NCBI GenBank assembly: GCA_015065875.1
Contig: SVPK01000003.1
Span: 1 to 47,615, forward strand
DNA: 47,615 bases
Reading direction: 5' to 3'
Source: Oscillospiraceae bacterium
Lineage (GTDB): Bacteria; Bacillota; Clostridia; Oscillospirales; Acutalibacteraceae
Position 1 is the first letter of the stretch. Every line of letters begins with the position of its first letter. Positions 7,752 through 15,936 of the stretch are shown here, piece by piece. Both the position numbers and the translations under genes were made by a program. The notes under the pieces are model-generated. The model was not told where the DNA came from, did no database searches, and worked only from the letters and a program-made list of their open reading frames with translations.

Positions 7752-8378
7752 TTAAATTATTTTTTTGCAAACCTCCGCCAAGCAACATTTATCGCAGTTT
7801 GCTTTTCGCGCTGTGCAAACGGCGCGGCCATGCAGCACTGCACGATGGCAAAAATCATTTGAATGTTCGGGCGGGAGGATTTTTCGCATTTCGTTTTCAA
7901 CGCGAAGCGGGTCGCGGGTTTTAACAAAGCCCAATCGATTGGAAAGGCGGATAAAATGGGTATCGGCAACAACGGCGGGTTTACCGTAAACATCGCCGCA
8001 AACGAGGTTGGCGGTTTTTCTGCCAACGCCCGGAAGGGTTATCAGCTCCTCGATTTTATCGGGAACAACACCGCCAAAACGCTCAACTATACCCTTACCT
8101 ATTCCAATCAGGTCGCGAGCCTTGGTTTTATATAGTCCGCAGGTTTTAATAAGCTCCTCTACCTCGCTGACATCGGCATTCGCAAATGCCTTTGCATCGG
8201 GAAAACGCGCAAATAGCGCAGGGGTTACCATATTTACCCTCGCATCGGTGCATTGAGCCGAAAGGCGGGTTGCTATAAGCAACTGAAACGCATCGGTATA
8301 CTGAAGAGAGCAAATAGCATCGGGATACTCTTTTTCAAAAAGCAGGACTGCCTTTAAGGCACGTTCTTTTTCGTTCAT
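7752..8378 (-). CDS. nth: Endonuclease III
   Basis: This is a 208-residue base-excision DNA glycosylase/AP lyase for oxidised pyrimidines. It has the helix-hairpin-helix LPGVGRKTAN with catalytic K121, the catalytic Asp D139 in VVADTHFIRLSNRLG, and the C-terminal 4Fe-4S ligands C188-X6-C195-X2-C198-X5-C204. All key residues and the length are normal. ATG at 8378 has AAGGAG overlapping the end of the upstream PTS IIC-like gene, which suggests coupling. Confidence 0.97.
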   Translation of the reverse strand: MNEKERALKAVLLFEKEYPDAICSLQYTDAFQLLIATRLSAQCTDARVNMVTPALFARFPDAKAFANADVSEVEELIKTCGLYKTKARDLIGIGKGIVERFGGVVPDKIEELITLPGVGRKTANLVCGDVYGKPAVVADTHFIRLSNRLGFVKTRDPLRVENEMRKILPPEHSNDFCHRAVLHGRAVCTARKANCDKCCLAEVCKKII

Positions 8379-8388
8379 AAAGGGCTCC

Positions 8389-9435
8389 TTAAGCGCTAAG
8401 CTTCATATCGCCGTATTTTATAAGCTTGAGCGCACGCATTCCCTCGGAAATTGCGAGGGCGAAAATTGCGGGAAGGACAAAATGCATAACTGCTATTTCA
8501 ATCAGGGTTACAACCGGGGTGAAGCCGGCTCCTACCATCGAGGTATAGCAAGAGAACTGACCAACCAGACCTGCCGAGCCCATACCCGAGCCGGTAGGAT
8601 TGCTTACCATTCCGAGGACGGCTGAGCTTATCGGGCCTAAAATAGCGCTTGAAAGTATTGCAGGAAGCCAAATTATCGGTTTTTTAACGATATTGGGAAC
8701 CTGAAGCATAGAGGTTCCTATTCCCTGCGATATTAAACCGCCAACCTTGTTTTCGCGGTAGCTTGCAACGGCAAAGCCCACCATATTACAGCAGCAACCA
8801 ACCGTTGCGGCGCCCGCGGCAAGCCCGCTTATTCCCATAGAAAGACCTATGGCAGCCGAGCTTATCGGAAGGGTTAGAATCATACCCATCAGAACCGAAA
8901 CAACCATACCACCCATTATCGGATGCTCCGCGACATTAACGTTAACAAGTTCGCCGAGGGTATACATAAATTTCGCAATCGGAGTTCCTAAATAGATGCC
9001 TACGATAGCGCCCGGCAATATTGCACAAAGGGGTGTTACAATAATATCAACCTTGGTCTTGCCCGAAACGAGCATTCCGATTTCAACCGCAACATAGGCA
9101 GCAACAAAAGCTCCAAGCGGCTCACCGGGGATTCCAACTGCAATCTTCTCGAATCCCTTGCCCGCAAAGGCACCAACCATACCCGCAACGGCGGCCGATA
9201 CGGTTACAAGCGGAGAGGCCTTAAGTTTAGCGGCCACGCCTGTTCCTATGCCCATTCCGGTTGCCACCATCGCAACTCCGCCGATTTGAACAAGATAGGC
9301 ACCAACCGTTCCGCCGATTATATCGCCGATCTGGTCGATTATTGTTCCGATTATGAGGGTTGCAAACAGGCCATGCGCCATTCCGGTTAGGCCATCGATA
9401 AATAAACGGTTAAGAAATTTTTTGATAATATTCAT
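8389..9435 (-). CDS. PTS_EIIC_2-type membrane protein
   Basis: The 348-residue protein is very hydrophobic, Gly/Ala-rich, with about nine membrane segments and repeated motifs such as GGTVGAYLVQIGG and GTGVAAKLKASP. This matches the IIC-like family PF13303 (PTS_EIIC_2). These proteins have no attached IIA or IIB domains; substrate and mode of action are not known. Of two adjacent ATGs (9438, 9435) the second has better spacing from GGGGAG. It is the first gene of a probable operon with nth, pyridoxal kinase and tcdA and has a consensus promoter. Confidence 0.82.
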   Translation of the reverse strand: MNIIKKFLNRLFIDGLTGMAHGLFATLIIGTIIDQIGDIIGGTVGAYLVQIGGVAMVATGMGIGTGVAAKLKASPLVTVSAAVAGMVGAFAGKGFEKIAVGIPGEPLGAFVAAYVAVEIGMLVSGKTKVDIIVTPLCAILPGAIVGIYLGTPIAKFMYTLGELVNVNVAEHPIMGGMVVSVLMGMILTLPISSAAIGLSMGISGLAAGAATVGCCCNMVGFAVASYRENKVGGLISQGIGTSMLQVPNIVKKPIIWLPAILSSAILGPISSAVLGMVSNPTGSGMGSAGLVGQFSCYTSMVGAGFTPVVTLIEIAVMHFVLPAIFALAISEGMRALKLIKYGDMKLSA

Positions 9436-9469
9436 CATAATCTCCCCTATTTATTATTTATTAGCCTAA

Positions 9470-9498
9470 ATTATATTACTCAATTTTTTCCTTGTCAA
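9470..9498 (-). promoter_or_regulatory. Promoter of the PTS IIC-like gene
   Basis: On the minus strand: TTGACA (9493-9498), 17-bp spacer, TATAAT (9470-9475), a perfect sigma-A promoter 35 bp before the start codon. Confidence 0.88.
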
Positions 9499-9542
9499 GG
9501 CGCGAAAACGAATTTAGTTTAAATTGCTAAAGCGCTTTTTGC

Positions 9543-9571
9543 TTGACGGCAATATTTTTGTATTATATAAT
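9543..9571 (+). promoter_or_regulatory. Promoter of ruvX
   Basis: TTGACG (9543-9548), 17-bp spacer, TATAAT (9566-9571), divergent from the PTS IIC promoter. Confidence 0.85.
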
Positions 9572-9600
9572 AAGAAAAAATACCGTTTTGCGAGGTTTTT

Positions 9601-10017
9601 ATGATAATAATGTCGGTTGACCTTGGAGACGCAAGAACCGGAATCGCGGTTTGCGATAAGGGCGAGAGCTTTGCTTTTCCGAAGGGAGTTATAAAGGAAT
9701 ACAACAAGGATAAGCTCCTTGATAAGCTTTGCGAGAAGGCAAAGGAACTGGGCGCGGAGCTTTTGGTTGTTGGTTATCCGAGAAATATGGATGGCTCGGC
9801 AGGCTTTAAGGCGCAGGAATGCGAGGCGCTTGGAAAGCGGCTTTCGGAGATGTGTTCCCTGCCGTTGGTCTTATGGGATGAGAGATGCACCACCGTTTCG
9901 GCTCATACCGCGCTAAACTATACCGATACACGCGGCAAAAAACGCAAAGAGATTGTTGATGCCGTTGCGGCAACCATAATTTTAGAGGACTATTTAAAAA
10001 GAAGACAGCAGGGTTAA
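9601..10017 (+). CDS. ruvX: YqgF/RuvX-type RNase H-fold nuclease
   Basis: The 138-residue protein of the YqgF family is a putative pre-16S rRNA 5' processing nuclease and Holliday-junction resolvase-like. The RNase H-fold acidic residues are visible in VDLGDARTGIA near the N-terminus, then LLVVGYPRNMDGSAG, DERCTTVSA and the final VDAVAATIILEDYL. ATG at 9601 has GAGG 5 nt upstream; an in-frame ATG at 9610 is less well spaced. It stands alone between a perfect promoter and a bidirectional terminator. Confidence 0.93.
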   Translation: MIIMSVDLGDARTGIAVCDKGESFAFPKGVIKEYNKDKLLDKLCEKAKELGAELLVVGYPRNMDGSAGFKAQECEALGKRLSEMCSLPLVLWDERCTTVSAHTALNYTDTRGKKRKEIVDAVAATIILEDYLKRRQQG

Positions 10018-10035
10018 TACCTGCTGTCTTTTTTA
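10002..10035. terminator. Bidirectional terminator between ruvX and dinB
   Basis: Stem AAGACAGCAGG (10002-10012) pairs with 10020-10030, followed by a T-run. The ruvX stop codon lies in the loop. dinB ends convergently at 10033, so the hairpin may serve both genes. Confidence 0.85.
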
Positions 10036-11229
10036 TTCATCGCGGTCGCGAATATGGGTATTTACGGTTGTTCCGCGAACTATGCTTCCCTTACCGTATT
10101 TTTTCTTAATCTCAAAAATTCTATCCTCCACCTCTTCTCGCTCCTCGGTTTCTTTAAAATCGGTAAAAATATCGGTTTGATATGCAGAGGTTGAATTCTT
10201 AAGATTTATTGCTCTAAAGCCTATCGAACGCAGAGGAACCGAGAAGCCAAAGTTATCATTTATCAGTTCCATACATTTATTTGCCATTATAAGACTGCTC
10301 TGCGTTGGCGCAGTCAGGGCGGCCTGGAACTCTTTTGTATTTAAATCGAAGGTTCTGATATGCGCCTGAACTGCGCCGCAATAAAGCCCATGGCGGCGGA
10401 GATTTGCCGAAATATCCTCCGCGAGGGAGAGAACTACGGGCCAAGCCTCATCGGCAGAGTTCAAATCGGCGGGCAGAGTTGTTGTTCGGCCAACACTTTT
10501 AGGAATGGGCTGCTCGGCGGCAACAGGCGAGGTATCCTCTCCGCTTGCAAACAAATAAAGCTGCTCCCCCATTTTTCCCATTCGGTTTTTTAAAACCTCT
10601 TTACCTGCGGCGGCTATTTCTCCAACCGTAAATATTCCGAGAGAATTGAGTTGTTTTTTTGTTGAGCGACCTACCCCCAAGAGCACATCGGCGGGCAACG
10701 GCCAAACCTTTTCTTTATAATTTTCACGGGATATTTCGGTTACGGCATCGGGTTTTTTGAGGTCGGAGCCGAGTTTGGCAAAAACCTTATTAAAGCTAAC
10801 ACCAACCGAAACGGTTACCCCTATCTCCCGCTTAACGGCGGCTCGAATTTTTTCGGCTATTTCGGTTCCGCTTCCAAAAAGGAGCCTACTTCCCGTTACA
10901 TCAAGCCAACATTCATCTATTCCAAAGGGTTCAACCATATCGCTATATCTCAAATAAATCTCGCGAACCGCCATAGATACCTCGTTATAGCGATGGTAAT
11001 TAGGCGGAACACAAACGAGCTCGGGACATTTTTTCTTGGCCTGCCAGGTAGCCTCGGCCGTTACAACACCGAAGGATTTTGCCAACTCGTTTTTGGCCAG
11101 GACTATTCCGTGGCGCTCCTCTGTGCTTCCCGTTACGGCAATGGGACAGTTTTTAATTGTTGGATTATCGAGCACCGCGACCGAGGCAAAAAAATTGTTA
11201 AGGTCGCAATGGAGAATGGTTCTATCCAT
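10033..11229 (-). CDS. dinB: DNA polymerase IV (Y family)
   Basis: The 398-residue translesion polymerase shows the Y-family palm signature ILHCDLNNFFASVAVLD at the N-terminus and GIDECWLDVTG with the catalytic Asp-Glu pair. The thumb region has LLGVGRSTKKQLNSLGI, followed by the little-finger domain. The start is at 11229 (MDRTILHCD), with AAAGGAG upstream; the frame stays open further upstream but crosses the LexA box and promoter. A LexA operator just behind the -10 box indicates SOS control. It diverges from the FAD oxidoreductase gene at 11370. Confidence 0.96.
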   Translation of the reverse strand: MDRTILHCDLNNFFASVAVLDNPTIKNCPIAVTGSTEERHGIVLAKNELAKSFGVVTAEATWQAKKKCPELVCVPPNYHRYNEVSMAVREIYLRYSDMVEPFGIDECWLDVTGSRLLFGSGTEIAEKIRAAVKREIGVTVSVGVSFNKVFAKLGSDLKKPDAVTEISRENYKEKVWPLPADVLLGVGRSTKKQLNSLGIFTVGEIAAAGKEVLKNRMGKMGEQLYLFASGEDTSPVAAEQPIPKSVGRTTTLPADLNSADEAWPVVLSLAEDISANLRRHGLYCGAVQAHIRTFDLNTKEFQAALTAPTQSSLIMANKCMELINDNFGFSVPLRSIGFRAINLKNSTSAYQTDIFTDFKETEEREEVEDRIFEIKKKYGKGSIVRGTTVNTHIRDRDE

Positions 11230-11253
11230 ATTGCCGCTCCTTTCGAGAATTTT

Positions 11254-11267
11254 AGAACAAGTGTTCT
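11254..11267. promoter_or_regulatory. LexA (SOS) box at dinB
   Basis: AGAACAAGTGTTCT is a perfect palindrome that fits the Gram-positive LexA/DinR core GAAC-N4-GTTC (11255-11266). It lies between the -10 box and the start codon of dinB, where bound LexA would block transcription. Confidence 0.88.
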
Positions 11268-11272
11268 TATAT

Positions 11273-11301
11273 ATTTTAGCACGAGTATGAGGTTTTGTAA
11301 A
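11273..11301 (-). promoter_or_regulatory. Promoter of dinB
   Basis: On the minus strand: TTTACA (11296-11301), 17-bp spacer, TAAAAT (11273-11278). The LexA box begins 6 bp downstream of the -10 box. Confidence 0.8.
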
Positions 11302-11312
11302 GCCGTAATTTA

Positions 11313-11341
11313 TTGACATTTCTTTTACTTTATGGCATTAT
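11313..11341 (+). promoter_or_regulatory. Promoter of the FAD oxidoreductase pair
   Basis: TTGACA (11313-11318), 17-bp spacer, CATTAT (11336-11341), 28 bp before the start codon at 11370. Confidence 0.75.
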
Positions 11342-11369
11342 GAAAATCAGAAAAGCAGGTGGTTTTAAA

Positions 11370-12590
11370 ATGGTATTTGATATATGCGTAATAGGCGGCG
11401 GTGCGGCAGGAATGATGGCCGCAATAACCGCAAAGCAGGCAAATAAAAATTTGAATATTGCTATCATCGAGCGGCTCGACCGAGTTGGCAAAAAGATAGC
11501 GCTAACGGGTAACGGCCGTTGCAATATAACCAATAAAAACACTACGGAGGAGAACTATTATGGCTCTGCCCCGCAGTTTTGTTTGCCGTTTTTTAAGCGC
11601 TTTTCGGTTAATGACACCTGCCGTTTTTTTGATGAAATAGGCGTTCCCGTAATTTTTGAGGGCGATAAGGGATATCCCCGCTCGCTTCAGGCGGCAAGCG
11701 TTGTTGATGCGCTTCGTTTCCGCGCCGACCAGCTGGGAATTAAGACTATTTTTGAAACCACTGTTACCGATATAAAGCAAAAGGGTAACGGCTTTTGCCT
11801 TTGGGCCGCAGACAAGAGCTTTTCGGCCAAGGCGGTTATTGTAACAACGGGGCTTTTATCGGGCGGAATAAAGCTTGGGTGCGACGGTAAGGGACTCGAA
11901 ATTTTAAACAAACTGGGAGCCCGCAGTGCCCGCGTTTCCCCCGCTATTGTTCAACTGAAAACCGATACCGATTTTGTTCGCCAACTAAAGGGAATCAAAA
12001 CCGATGCTACGGTTTCGCTAATGCGCGGCGGCAAGCTTATAAAGAGCGATTTCGGTGAAACGCTTTTCTGCGATTACGGACTTTCGGGCCCCCCTGTTTT
12101 ACAGCTTTCGGGTCACGCAAAGAACGGCGATGAAATAAAGCTCGACCTTATGAGCGAATATGAGTTTGACGAGCTTTATTCCCTGCTCAAAAACCGCAAA
12201 AAAGCCTTGCTTTCGCGTAAAAATGATGAGTTCCTTTCGGGGCTTATAAACAAGCGTCTCGGACAGGTTATTATCAAAAGAGCGGGAATCTCTTTGGGCG
12301 ATGAGGTTAAGAATTTAAGCGATGCCGATTTAAAGAAAATTTGCTCGGTCGCAAAGGCCTTTGGTTGCTCCGTTTTAGGCAATACCGGCTTTAATAATTC
12401 ACAAGCTTCGATGGGCGGATTATATACCGACCAATTTGACTGCGAGAGCCTTATGTATAAGAAAATACCCGGTCTTTTTGCGGCGGGAGAGATTCTTGAT
12501 ATAACCGGCGATTGCGGCGGATTTAATCTGCAATGGGCTTGGTCGAGCGGATATGCGGCCGCAATGGGTGCAGTGGAGTTTTTGGGATGA
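11370..12590 (+). CDS. HI0933/YhiN-family FAD-dependent oxidoreductase
   Basis: The 406-residue flavoprotein of the HI0933/BaiN group opens with the FAD-binding Rossmann motif DICVIGGGAAGMMAA. KKIALTGNGRCNITNKN is the second FAD motif of the family, and the C-terminal GLFAAGEILDITGDCGGFNLQWAWSSGYAA closes the FAD site. The true substrate of this family is not established in most bacteria. The start at 11370 is chosen for AGGTGG 7 nt upstream. The stop overlaps the ATG of the next flavoprotein gene by 4 nt (ATGA), so the two are co-translated. Confidence 0.9.
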   Translation: MVFDICVIGGGAAGMMAAITAKQANKNLNIAIIERLDRVGKKIALTGNGRCNITNKNTTEENYYGSAPQFCLPFFKRFSVNDTCRFFDEIGVPVIFEGDKGYPRSLQAASVVDALRFRADQLGIKTIFETTVTDIKQKGNGFCLWAADKSFSAKAVIVTTGLLSGGIKLGCDGKGLEILNKLGARSARVSPAIVQLKTDTDFVRQLKGIKTDATVSLMRGGKLIKSDFGETLFCDYGLSGPPVLQLSGHAKNGDEIKLDLMSEYEFDELYSLLKNRKKALLSRKNDEFLSGLINKRLGQVIIKRAGISLGDEVKNLSDADLKKICSVAKAFGCSVLGNTGFNNSQASMGGLYTDQFDCESLMYKKIPGLFAAGEILDITGDCGGFNLQWAWSSGYAAAMGAVEFLG

Positions 12591-14164
12591 TAATAATTAA
12601 CGATATTCACCTGCCGCTCGAGGACTTTCCGAGCGATTTTCACGCGGTTGCGGCAAGGGAGCTAAAAATAAACGAAAACAAAATAAAAAGCGCCTCGCTA
12701 TATCGCAAATCGGTTGACGCAAGACGCAAATCGGATGTTCATTTTTGTTGCTCGGTAATCGTATCGCTCAACTGCGATGAGGGCTTTGCGATAAAGAAAT
12801 GCAAAAAGGCTCATATTTTTAATGAGGAAAAATACGAATGGAAAACCGGTATTTCCTCCCCTACCCGGCCGATAGTTGTAGGCTTTGGACCTGCGGGAAT
12901 GTTTGCCGCTTTAACGCTCGCCCGCGCAGGATTGCGACCGATTGTTATAGAACGCGGAGAAGCGGTAGACGAGCGCAAAAAATCGGTCGAGAGGTTTTTT
13001 AGCGGCGGCCCTCTGTCTGCCGAGTCGAATGTTCAGTTTGGCGAAGGCGGAGCGGGAACTTTTTCGGACGGCAAGCTAAATACAGGCATTAAAAATATCC
13101 GATGCCGCGCGGTTTTAGAGGAATTTGTTCGATTTGGAGCAAAGGACGAAATTCTTATCGATGCGAAGCCCCATATAGGAACCGACCGTTTGGTTGAAAT
13201 AGTTAAAAATTTGAGAAACGAGATAATCGCGCTCGGCGGCGAGGTTAGATTCTCGAGCCGACTTAATAATATTTTATCGACCGACGGTAAAATCTCGGAA
13301 ATCGAAATCTACTGCGGAGATAACCGCGATATTATACCCTGCTCTCATCTCATTTTAGCAACAGGCCACTCGGCAAGAGACACCTTTTTTATGCTAAAGG
13401 AAAATGATATTCTTATGGAGCGAAAGGCCTTTTCGGTCGGAGCCAGAATCGAGCATAAAAGAGCCGATATCGACCGTGCTTTATATGGCGATTTTGCGGG
13501 ACATCCCGCGCTCGGAGCCGCCGATTATAAGCTTGCAACACACCTCGATAACGGTCGCGGAGTTTATACCTTTTGTATGTGCCCCGGCGGGGTTGTTATT
13601 AATGCTTCAAGCGAGCCGGGCGGAATTGCGGTTAACGGAATGAGTTATTCTGCGCGTGACGGCGAGAACTCCAACAGTGCGGTTTTGGCCGATATAAGGC
13701 CCGATGAACTGCCGGGCGATGATGTTTTGGCGGGAGTTTCGTTCCAACGCGAAATAGAGCAAAAGGCCTTTTCGGCAGCGTATGGAGCGGTTCCCACAAC
13801 CACATTCGGAAAAATGCTGGGAAAAAGCCCGAAAAAAGCAGTTAGTCCCTCGGTTTTACCCAATACCGCAGAATGCGATATGAGGGAAATTCTACCCGGA
13901 AATATCGCTGATTCGATTATCGAAGGAATTAAAATTTTCGGCAAAAAAATCGAAGGCTTCGATAGCGATTCTGCGCGACTTACCTTCCCCGAAACGCGGT
14001 CATCCTCGCCGGTTAGAATTCTTCGAAATGATACCTTCCAAAGCCCCTCTCTGCATGGACTTTTTCCCTGCGGAGAAGGCGCCGGATATGCGGGAGGAAT
14101 TATGTCGGCCGCGGTTGACGGAATTCGGATAGCTGAAGCGGTAATAGAGAGCATTACTCAATAA
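12587..14164 (+). CDS. COG2509-type FAD-dependent dehydrogenase
   Basis: The 525-residue protein has an N-terminal RNA-fold-like segment of about 95 residues, then the FAD-binding motif PIVVGFGPAGMFAALTLARAG. Next come FGEGGAGTFSDGKLNT, HLILATGHSARDTF and the C-terminal LFPCGEGAGYAGGIMSAAVDGIRIAEA. This is the uncharacterised FAD-dependent dehydrogenase family COG2509; its reaction is unknown. The start at 12587 (MIIINDIH) forms an ATGA overlap with the preceding oxidoreductase. It ends convergently with, and overlapping by 11 nt, the gene 14154-14723. Confidence 0.88.
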   Translation: MIIINDIHLPLEDFPSDFHAVAARELKINENKIKSASLYRKSVDARRKSDVHFCCSVIVSLNCDEGFAIKKCKKAHIFNEEKYEWKTGISSPTRPIVVGFGPAGMFAALTLARAGLRPIVIERGEAVDERKKSVERFFSGGPLSAESNVQFGEGGAGTFSDGKLNTGIKNIRCRAVLEEFVRFGAKDEILIDAKPHIGTDRLVEIVKNLRNEIIALGGEVRFSSRLNNILSTDGKISEIEIYCGDNRDIIPCSHLILATGHSARDTFFMLKENDILMERKAFSVGARIEHKRADIDRALYGDFAGHPALGAADYKLATHLDNGRGVYTFCMCPGGVVINASSEPGGIAVNGMSYSARDGENSNSAVLADIRPDELPGDDVLAGVSFQREIEQKAFSAAYGAVPTTTFGKMLGKSPKKAVSPSVLPNTAECDMREILPGNIADSIIEGIKIFGKKIEGFDSDSARLTFPETRSSSPVRILRNDTFQSPSLHGLFPCGEGAGYAGGIMSAAVDGIRIAEAVIESITQ

Positions 14165-14723
14165 AAAAAGATGAAGCGGAATACCTGCCCCACAGGTGTT
14201 CCGTTTTTATTTTTGCAGGTTTTTGCTCCGCCCCGTAAGACAATGGAAAAAAGATGGCGGCGGCGCCTTTTTTTAACTCGCGAAAGGTTATTCCCCCAAG
14301 CAATAGGGCGGCATCATTTTCGATGCTTTTTCGCGCTTTTGAAAGGCCTATTCGCGCATAGTTTCCCATAAGGGAAAAGGAAAGCAATGAACCATTTTCG
14401 GCCGCGGCGGCTATGGATAAAACCGCGGCATCAAAAAGGCGGCGATTAACCCCAAATACACCCTTTCCGCTTATGCGGCAAAATATAAGTCTTCCCGATA
14501 GTGCATTATAAAAAACGGCCGAACAAAAAACCGATTCCGCGAGTTCGGAAATATTAAAATTTCCAAAAAAATCATCGGCATAAAGCTCGCCCTCATGGAT
14601 GAAAATTTTTCTGAATTCGCGCTTTAGATTTTCGCTCATACCATATTTTTCGAGATTTAGATATATCGCTTCTCGCCGCTTTGCCGTTTTTTTCATATCT
14701 TCAGTTGGTAAAAATTGCATCAT
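14154..14723 (-). CDS. Hypothetical protein
   Basis: The 189-residue product has no recognised motif. It is soluble, with an internal region rich in Ala/Leu and a segment ISGKGVFGVNRRLFDAAVLS followed by LLSFSLMGNYARIGLSKARKSIEND. This has a faint look of a histidine-kinase-type ATPase fold but lacks convincing N- or G-box residues. GAGGAAAA precedes two adjacent ATGs (14723, 14720). It overlaps the 3' end of the COG2509 gene by 11 nt, convergently. Codon use is like the neighbours, so it is probably a real gene. Confidence 0.55.
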   Translation of the reverse strand: MMQFLPTEDMKKTAKRREAIYLNLEKYGMSENLKREFRKIFIHEGELYADDFFGNFNISELAESVFCSAVFYNALSGRLIFCRISGKGVFGVNRRLFDAAVLSIAAAAENGSLLSFSLMGNYARIGLSKARKSIENDAALLLGGITFRELKKGAAAIFFPLSYGAEQKPAKIKTEHLWGRYSASSFFIE

Positions 14724-14787
14724 TTTTCCTCAATTTCTATAACTTCGGGCGGATTTTTTGCCCTAATTACGGATAAAATCAACAGTT

Positions 14788-14805
14788 TTGTTAAAATAAT
14801 GACAA
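14788..14805. promoter_or_regulatory. Rex-like operator upstream of gapA
   Basis: TTGTTAAAATAATGACAA matches the clostridial Rex consensus TTGTTAA-N4-TTAACAA at 12 of 14 defined positions. It lies inside a perfect 9-bp inverted repeat (14783-14791 with 14802-14810) that ends 1 bp before the -35 box. Rex represses when NADH is low, and gapA is a known Rex target in several Firmicutes. Binding here is inferred. Confidence 0.55.
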
Positions 14806-14811
14806 AACTGC

Positions 14812-14840
14812 TTGCAAAATAAGAAAGTTTGGGGTAAAAT
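14812..14840 (+). promoter_or_regulatory. Promoter of gapA
   Basis: TTGCAA (14812-14817), 17-bp spacer, TAAAAT (14835-14840), 31 bp before the start codon, with a strong AGGAGG in between. Confidence 0.8.
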
Positions 14841-14871
14841 ACTCTTGTAAAAATTTTAGGAGGTTTTTCCA

Positions 14872-15885
14872 ATGGTTAAAGTTGCTATTAATGGATTTGG
14901 ACGCATCGGCCGTCTGGCTTTCCGTCAGATGTTCGGCGCAGAAGGCTATGAAATCGTAGCTATCAACGATCTTACCAGCCCCGCTATGCTCGCTCACCTT
15001 CTCAAATACGATTCCGCTCAGGGTCGTTATGCTAAGGCTGACACCGTAGTTGCAGGCGAAGACAGCATCACTGTTGACGGTAAGACCATCAAGATCTATG
15101 CTGAGAAGAATGCTGCTGACCTTCCCTGGGGAGAAATCGGCGTTGACGTTGTTCTCGAGTGCACAGGTTTCTACTGCTCTAAAGAAAAGAGCCAGGCTCA
15201 CATCGATGCAGGCGCTAAAAAGGTTGTTATTTCTGCTCCCGCAGGCAATGACCTTAAGACTGTTGTTTTCAGCGTTAACGAGGACACCCTCACTGCTGAT
15301 GACACCATCATCTCGGCTGCTTCCTGCACCACCAACTGCCTCGCTCCCATGGCTAAGGCTCTCAATGATTACGCTCCCATCCAGAGCGGTATCATGACCA
15401 CCGTTCATGCTTACACCGGCGACCAGATGGTTCTCGACGGTCCCCACAGAAAGGGCGACCTTCGTCGTGCTCGTGCCGCTGCTGCTAACATCGTTCCGAA
15501 CTCTACCGGTGCTGCAAAGGCTATCGGTCTTGTTATTCCGGAGCTCAACGGCAAGCTCATCGGTTCTGCACAGCGCGTTCCGGTTCCGACCGGTTCTACC
15601 ACCCTTCTCGTTGCTGTTGTTAAGGGCAAGGATGTTACCAAGGAAGGCATCAATGCTGCTATGAAGGCTGCTTCTTCTGCTTCCTTCGGTTACACCGAGG
15701 AGCAGCTCGTTTCTTCCGATATCATCGGTATCACCTATGGTTCTCTCTTCGATGCTACCCAGACTATGGTTGCAAAAATTGACGAGGATACCTATCAGGT
15801 TCAGGTTGTTTCCTGGTATGATAACGAGAACTCTTACACCAGCCAGATGGTTCGTACCATTAAGTACTTCGCTGAGTTGGCATAA
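14872..15885 (+). CDS. gapA: Glyceraldehyde-3-phosphate dehydrogenase
   Basis: This 337-residue glycolytic enzyme oxidises glyceraldehyde 3-phosphate with NAD and phosphate. Motifs are the N-terminal NAD-binding [13 protein letters not shown], the active site [13 protein letters not shown] with C152, and the substrate-binding [18 protein letters not shown] and SWYDNENSY. Codon use is strongly biased towards the GCT/GTT/CTC/GGT/CGT set, unlike the flanking genes, as expected for very high expression. It has its own promoter, a Rex-like operator and a bidirectional terminator shared with eno. Confidence 0.98.
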   Translation: MVKVAINGFGRIGRLAFRQMFGAEGYEIVAINDLTSPAMLAHLLKYDSAQGRYAKADTVVAGEDSITVDGKTIKIYAEKNAADLPWGEIGVDVVLECTGFYCSKEKSQAHIDAGAKKVVISAPAGNDLKTVVFSVNEDTLTADDTIISAASCTTNCLAPMAKALNDYAPIQSGIMTTVHAYTGDQMVLDGPHRKGDLRRARAAAANIVPNSTGAAKAIGLVIPELNGKLIGSAQRVPVPTGSTTLLVAVVKGKDVTKEGINAAMKAASSASFGYTEEQLVSSDIIGITYGSLFDATQTMVAKIDEDTYQVQVVSWYDNENSYTSQMVRTIKYFAELA

Positions 15886-15902
15886 GAATCCATTTAAAAT
15901 CA

Positions 15903-15934
15903 AAAAAACGCTCTGCTCCGGCAGAGCGTTTTTT
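15903..15934. terminator. Bidirectional terminator between gapA and eno
   Basis: A 14-bp stem (15903-15916 with 15921-15934) with loop TCCG has T-runs on both strands. gapA ends at 15885 and eno ends convergently at 15937. Confidence 0.92.
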
Positions 15935-15936
15935 CT

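Noticed and set aside
11230..11319. A longer dinB with 30 extra N-terminal residues
   Set aside because: The extension crosses the -10 box and LexA operator, and a good Shine-Dalgarno lies before the start at 11229, where the family begins.
14791..15903. A 370-codon open frame antisense to the whole of gapA
   Set aside because: It mirrors gapA almost exactly. Strong codon bias in gapA leaves few antisense stops. It has no ribosome binding site and an unconvincing Ser/Asn-rich product.
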